From IMCC26077 sp964490435 (GTDB lineage Bacteria; Actinomycetota; Actinomycetes; Nanopelagicales; Nanopelagicaceae), in NCBI GenBank assembly GCA_964490435.1, contig CAZBCF010000011.1:1-36961 (forward strand): a stretch of DNA of 36,961 bases. Direction: 5' to 3'. The notes under the pieces are model-generated. The model ran no database searches, was not told the DNA's origin, and worked only from the letters and a program-made list of their open reading frames with translations. This document shows, one piece after another, positions 33,300 through 36,961 of this stretch; the first letter of the stretch is position 1; every line of letters starts with the position of its first letter. A program made the position numbers and the translations under genes.

Positions 33300-34361
33300 T
33301 TACTTACCCGTCACCACTTCGATAAGGGCCTGGATATAACCGATGGCGTGTGCGCGTCCGCGATGCCCGTAGGCGCTGTCGCCAGTAAGACTCGGTGTGT
33401 GGTCATCGAGTATCGAGCCGGTGAATCCATGTTTATGGAGCGCTTTGATGACTTCATAAGCGGAGTAATTTCCTTCACCAAGGAAGCACTCCTGGAACTT
33501 GGGGAAGGTGCCCTGCACATCGCGCAGGTGGATGTATGCGATCTTATTTCGTGGAGCGAATCGATTGACCGCATCCATTACTGAATTGGCGCCATCCATT
33601 TCGGAAACTGTTCCCAGGCAAAGTTCGAGTTTGAGGTTGGGGCTATCGACGATGTTCATCGCGCGCTCGAGGTTGTCGACGCTAGTGAAGATTCGTGCGA
33701 TGCCATGGAGTTCTTGTGCAGGTGGGTCGTCGGGGTGGAAGCAGATAATGACGTTGGATTCTTCGCAGGTTTTGATGATGCCCTTTATAAACCACTCGAA
33801 GTTCGCCCACATCTGTTCGTGGGTGAGGGTGTTGATGGGGAGTGGAACGAATGACCCACGGGTAAATGTGTCTTTCAAATCTGGGCTCTGTTCATCACGA
33901 CGGGCCACCCAGATTTCACTGTCTCGAGTGCGATCTTCGACGATGGAGTGGTCGTAGACAGAGACATACGAATCACCACGCCCGTAATGGCCCATGTCGG
34001 TGCGCCAAACAATCTGTGGCATCCAGTGCATTCCCAGAATCGGCACCCTTGCTTCGCCAAGGGCGCGGATGGTGTGCTTCATGTTCTCGAGTTGTTCTTC
34101 ACGACCGTTTACACCGACCATGATCTTGTCGAAGAAGTGATTGGGCACGTTCTCGATAGATTCCACATATAACCCAAGATCGCGCGCTGGTTTGAGGAAA
34201 TCAACGATGTCTTGGGTTTCCCAACGCACTGCCCCTTTTATTTTCGGAGTTTGAAACGAGACGCCAGGGCAACCAAGTTGGCGAGCAAAATCAAGGTATT
34301 CGCGGTCGTTGTCGGGATGCTGACCTGCCGCTACACGCATCTTGGTCGGTGCTGTTGTCAT
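33300..34361 (-). CDS. Mannonate dehydratase-like TIM-barrel enzyme (UxuA family)
   Basis: The family converts D-mannonate to 2-keto-3-deoxygluconate in hexuronate breakdown. The 353-residue protein is shorter than E. coli UxuA (about 394). Family segments are visible: CFHPDDPP (H209), the LCLGT turn (C248), HLRDVQGTFPKFQECFLGEG (H278) and LDDHTP (D319-H321), followed by GHRGRAHAIGYIQAL. A GGGGAG ribosome binding site precedes the ATG at 34361. With no uxaC, uxuB or kdgK in the window, the pathway role is unproven; a related xylose-isomerase-like dehydratase is the alternative. Confidence 0.82.
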   Translation of the reverse strand: MTTAPTKMRVAAGQHPDNDREYLDFARQLGCPGVSFQTPKIKGAVRWETQDIVDFLKPARDLGLYVESIENVPNHFFDKIMVGVNGREEQLENMKHTIRALGEARVPILGMHWMPQIVWRTDMGHYGRGDSYVSVYDHSIVEDRTRDSEIWVARRDEQSPDLKDTFTRGSFVPLPINTLTHEQMWANFEWFIKGIIKTCEESNVIICFHPDDPPAQELHGIARIFTSVDNLERAMNIVDSPNLKLELCLGTVSEMDGANSVMDAVNRFAPRNKIAYIHLRDVQGTFPKFQECFLGEGNYSAYEVIKALHKHGFTGSILDDHTPSLTGDSAYGHRGRAHAIGYIQALIEVVTGK

Positions 34362-34404
34362 GTCGCTCCCCTTTTATTTAAGCATTTTGGTTTCAGATAT
34401 TCTT

Positions 34405-35094
34405 TTACTTCTTCTCGAAGACTGCAAGGTAGGCAGGATGTAGAGGATAAATTTTCGTCGCCCATGCTGGATAGTGGGGCAGGTAACTATCTCGCAAGGT
34501 CTTGAACCCAGTTGCCTCAAAAATCTTTCGAACAGTCTTGCCACTGGGTCTATATATATGTGTGGGGTCTGAGTCGTAGAGCTTGGAATACTCCCACTTA
34601 GTCAATGCATTAGCGATTGTCGGCATGTGCACTAAAACAATCGACCCTTTGTGGCATGCCCCAGCAATTGAATGTACGCCCGCCTCGGGCTTTTCCAGAT
34701 GCTCGATGATGTTGATTGCTAAAACCAAATCAAAGGTCTCATTAAATGGAATTGGCTGCTCAAGGTTGCCTTGCTTGAAATGGCGCTCGGGCTTACGTTT
34801 CGTGGCAACTTCGACTGCGTGATGAGCGATATCGACTCCCGCTAACTTCTCAGCGCCATCGAAATAATCAAGGAGCCAGCCATAGCCACAACCAACATCG
34901 AGAACTTTTGATTTCTCTAGCGTTACTTTGCCATATTTCTTGTAAAGCTTAACGAGCAATCCATCACGCAACTTATCGATTTTGGTTTGCTGAGGTTCGC
35001 CAGCCTCATCTTGCGCGCTATACAGCTTTGCAAAGTATTCGAGATCGGCTTGTGCCTTCTCTTCATTAGAAGGTCGATGTGTATCGCCTGACAT
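34405..35094 (-). CDS. Class I SAM-dependent methyltransferase
   Basis: A 229-residue protein with the Rossmann methyltransferase motifs: VLDVGCGYGWLL (motif I, from residue 64), the acidic D88 in AGVDIA, and NIIEHLEKPEAG in the post-core position. It resembles Methyltransf_11/23 proteins that act on small molecules or glycan parts. The start is set at ATG 35094 with GGGG about 8 nt upstream; a GTG 9 bp earlier is the alternative. A TAGAAT -10-like hexamer lies in the 81-bp gap upstream. It is 43 bp before the mannonate dehydratase gene. The substrate is unknown. Confidence 0.82.
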   Translation of the reverse strand: MSGDTHRPSNEEKAQADLEYFAKLYSAQDEAGEPQQTKIDKLRDGLLVKLYKKYGKVTLEKSKVLDVGCGYGWLLDYFDGAEKLAGVDIAHHAVEVATKRKPERHFKQGNLEQPIPFNETFDLVLAINIIEHLEKPEAGVHSIAGACHKGSIVLVHMPTIANALTKWEYSKLYDSDPTHIYRPSGKTVRKIFEATGFKTLRDSYLPHYPAWATKIYPLHPAYLAVFEKK

Positions 35095-35103
35095 CGCACC
35101 CAC

Positions 35104-35184
35104 CCCATTTCCGTCCCCTGCAGATTCTAAGCTGAAAACTTAGACAGACCCCCAAACCTGAAGTAGTTTGCCAAAATGTCCATT
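35104..35184. other. Intergenic gap upstream of the methyltransferase
   Basis: This 81-bp gap contains a perfect 6-bp inverted repeat TCTAAG/CTTAGA with a 7-nt loop. On the minus strand the repeat's 3' arm merges into TAGAAT, a good -10 hexamer for the methyltransferase, but no matching -35 is seen at 17 bp. I cannot tell whether it is a promoter, an operator or a weak terminator for the collagen-like gene. Confidence 0.35.
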
Positions 35185-36450
35185 TCAACTTATCGCCGTG
35201 GCTGGATTGGTCTGATCGATTCTTGAAATTTCATTCGTTTCGATGAGCTGGTAATTGCCAGTAATGGTCATAGCGGTAGAACTAGTTGCTCCACTTCCAT
35301 CAATAATTGAGAAAGATAAATCACCTTGATTAGAGGTCGTCGAGAAAGTGCCAATCGCCTCAAATATATATTCGTGCTGCGTACCCGTCTGACGATACGA
35401 GTATGCCTCAGTTACTATAAATGAGTAACTGAGATTGGTCGTGTTTGTTGCGTAAACCTCCATTCCAAAAGATTTTGTTTTTTGCGCTGCCGAAATAACT
35501 CCGTATTGGCGAATTGTAAAGAAATACTTTTTGTTGGCTTGGTAAGTGACTATAGATTGACTAGACACGCCAGTTCCTGAGGCACCTGTGTTCAGTGTTA
35601 GACCAAGAGTGGTTCCGTGGATCACGCGACTGGGCCCAACAGCGCCTGCTGGCCCTTGAATTCCTTGTGCGCCCGCTGCACCTGCAGCACCAGCAGGGCC
35701 TTGCGCACCATTCGATCCCGCTGCACCTGTTAAACCTTGAATTCCTTGTGCGCCTGCGGAACCAGTTGCACCGGTAGGGCCTGCATCTCCTTGCAAGCCT
35801 TGCAATCCTCGTGGACCAACTTCACCTTGTGCACCGGCGGTACCTGTTGCCCCTGGCAAACCTTGAATACCTTGCGCACCGGTAGAACCAGTTGCACCCG
35901 ACGGACCAGCAGGACCAACTGCACCAGCAGGACCAACTGCACCAGCAGGACCAGCAGGACCAACTGCACCAGCAGGACCAGCAGGACCGGCAACTCCCGA
36001 TCCACTACCTGATGCACCCGCTGGTCCACGTTCGCCATCTTTTCCATTCGCGCCGTTAGAGCCGTTCGCACCATCACGACCATCTTTGCCGCTCGCCCCT
36101 GGCTTACCTGGCACACCTGCAACACCTTGCGGTCCAACTAAACTTTTCGGTATCGGCCAGGCGTTCTTACTTTTAGGCCCATAAATATTTAATGCGACCG
36201 TATCAATGTAAAAATCTCCATTCACACCAAGTGAAGCACTCGGCGCACCAATTCCATTGAGCAAGGTATTTACAACAGTAGAGGTGTTACTTCGCTTTGC
36301 GCTCTTCACAACAACAGTCTTGGCAGATTTAGTTTTTGTCGTTGTTGCAAATGCAACATCTGCATCAACAAGCAGAGCGCTGCTCAAAAGAAGCAATACT
36401 GAAACTGCTCGACTCATTAGAACAAAAGCAGGGTAAGAGAAAGTGCTCAC
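35185..36450 (-). CDS. Secreted collagen-like (Gly-X-Y) repeat protein
   Basis: A 421-residue protein starting at GTG 36450, supported by a perfect GGAGG ribosome binding site 5 nt upstream. A signal peptide (basic MSRAV, hydrophobic VSVLLLLSSALLV, AFA before TTT) is followed by a Lys/Ser/Thr-rich stretch and a short beta-rich segment. A Gly-X-Y region of about 190 residues follows, with GPA, GAQ and GIQ triplets and one Gly-rich break. The C-terminal domain of about 145 residues is Ser/Thr/aromatic-rich and probably beta-stranded, as in C1q-like trimer heads. No LPXTG motif or C-terminal anchor is seen. It is probably a trimeric extracellular fibre or adhesin; the binding partner is unknown. 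Confidence 0.85.
   Translation of the reverse strand: MSTFSYPAFVLMSRAVSVLLLLSSALLVDADVAFATTTKTKSAKTVVVKSAKRSNTSTVVNTLLNGIGAPSASLGVNGDFYIDTVALNIYGPKSKNAWPIPKSLVGPQGVAGVPGKPGASGKDGRDGANGSNGANGKDGERGPAGASGSGSGVAGPAGPAGAVGPAGPAGAVGPAGAVGPAGPSGATGSTGAQGIQGLPGATGTAGAQGEVGPRGLQGLQGDAGPTGATGSAGAQGIQGLTGAAGSNGAQGPAGAAGAAGAQGIQGPAGAVGPSRVIHGTTLGLTLNTGASGTGVSSQSIVTYQANKKYFFTIRQYGVISAAQKTKSFGMEVYATNTTNLSYSFIVTEAYSYRQTGTQHEYIFEAIGTFSTTSNQGDLSFSIIDGSGATSSTAMTITGNYQLIETNEISRIDQTNPATAIS
35902..35991. repeat. Tandem 18-bp/9-bp DNA repeats in the collagen-like gene
   Basis: The plus strand repeats GCACCAGCAGGACCAACT units, some with an extra CCAGCAGGA, which encode GAVGPA and GPA triplets. Near-identical codons show recent expansion by slippage, so copy number may vary between strains. 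Longer GAQGIQG-coding repeats recur at about 35654, 35732 and 35862. Confidence 0.85.
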
Positions 36451-36750
36451 GGTGGCCTCCACGGCTTGGGTTGAAAGGGAGGTCTCGGCCCTGAGGCTGA
36501 GAACCACCTGAGCAACGAGAGAAGTCAAAACCGATTACTCTCCGTAGGCAACCGTCAGAAACCGCCTGATATAGGGACTTTAGCCACCTAATCCCCACCC
36601 AATTTCCCGAATTCGAAGCCTCCGAGCAGCCACAATATTCACAAACGCCTCTAAGACTTCCTGACTACTCTCCACAGAGAGCAGGGGCAACCTTCTCGTT
36701 ATCAGCAGGGTGCGAGGCCCTGGTGAACGATGAACACAAAGGAGTACTAC
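36451..36750. other. Divergent intergenic region between the two secreted-protein genes
   Basis: This 300-bp space separates the divergent collagen-like and Gly-rich genes. On the minus strand a hairpin at 36481-36505 (nine pairs, one bulge, one mismatch, TCAG loop) sits 20 nt before the GGAGG site of the collagen-like gene. On the plus side CTCTC-CACA-GAGAG forms a small palindrome about 70 bp before the Gly-rich gene. I recognise no known riboswitch and no convincing promoter hexamers. Confidence 0.45.
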
Positions 36751-36961
36751 ATGAAGAAGAGCATCAAGCTCACTGCACTCGCTGCAGTAGCGGCTCTCAC
36801 CCTCGGCGCCGGCGCAACAGCCTTCGCCAAGGACATCCAAGGTGGACCTCAGGGTGGTCCAATGGGTGGAAAGAAGGGTGGAATGCACCAGGGCGGACCA
36901 ATGGGTGGACCTGGCGATCGTGACGGCGACGGACCTGGCGACGGAGATTTCCGTGGTGGAC
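36751..36961 (+). CDS. Gly/Met/Asp-rich secreted protein, 3' end cut by window edge
   Basis: The first 70 codons are visible. A clear signal peptide (MKKSIKLTALAAVAALTLG...ATAFA) precedes KDIQ. The mature part is low complexity: GGPQGGPMGG, then KKGGMHQGGPMGGPG, then an acidic DRDGDGPGDGD stretch. An AAAGGAG ribosome binding site lies 8 nt before the ATG. The acidic Gly/Asp stretch might bind cations, but no family is recognised. It is divergent from the collagen-like gene. The window ends before any stop codon. Confidence 0.8.
   Translation, partial: MKKSIKLTALAAVAALTLGAGATAFAKDIQGGPQGGPMGGKKGGMHQGGPMGGPGDRDGDGPGDGDFRGG

Noticed and set aside
35655..36010. Regular short repeats as a CRISPR-like array
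   Set aside because: They encode Gly-X-Y triplets in frame, with no unique spacers and no cas genes.
35730..36137. Leu/Val-rich open frame overlapping the collagen-like gene
   Set aside because: It is a frame-shifted reading of the Gly-X-Y repeats, with low-complexity composition and no start support.

Overview
The window reads as a compact chromosomal segment from an actinobacterium, probably a streamlined, moderate-GC lineage such as the freshwater acI/Nanopelagicales group. That placement is inferred from gene order and composition; no marker search was possible. The sequence is draft quality: one run of exactly 100 N interrupts the RNase E/G gene, and identical 55-bp ends flank it.

The core, about 8.2-31.5 kb on the minus strand, follows the actinobacterial order tig, clpP1, clpP2, clpX, valS, folC, DUF4233 gene, ndk, mreB, mreC, mreD, mrdA (PBP2), rodA, rne/rng, rplU, rpmA, obgE, proB, then proA. 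Many neighbours overlap by 1-11 bp, so translational coupling is likely. The run covers protein quality control (trigger factor, ClpXP1P2), tRNA charging, folate and nucleotide metabolism, rod-shape wall synthesis, RNA decay, ribosome assembly and proline synthesis. Internal boundaries appear at a hairpin between clpP2 and clpX, a candidate promoter and 5' hairpin before rne, two candidate promoters before rplU, and a strong intrinsic terminator between rpmA and obgE.

The main departure is a plus-strand membrane-anchored serine hydrolase (beta-lactamase/NylB-like fold) lodged between proB and proA. Beyond proA lies gatC-gatA-gatB, for tRNA-dependent amidation, then a plus-strand DHA2-type MFS exporter, then ilvD and ilvB. 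IlvB is preceded by a 14-residue leader peptide rich in Val and Ile plus two hairpins, a clear branched-chain amino acid attenuator. Its C-terminus runs off the left edge.

The right end (31.6-37.0 kb) is more accessory. It holds divergent tRNA-Pro(UGG) and tRNA-Gly(UCC), then a minus-strand group of a class I methyltransferase, a mannonate dehydratase-like enzyme and an M81/MlrC-like metallohydrolase. A secreted collagen-like protein lies divergent from a Gly-rich secreted protein that is cut by the right edge.

I found no phage, IS element, CRISPR array, defence island or clearly novel multi-gene system. The most useful leads are the ilvB attenuator, the collapsible assembly gap in rne, the rne 5' hairpin, the split proBA operon and the secreted repeat-protein pair.
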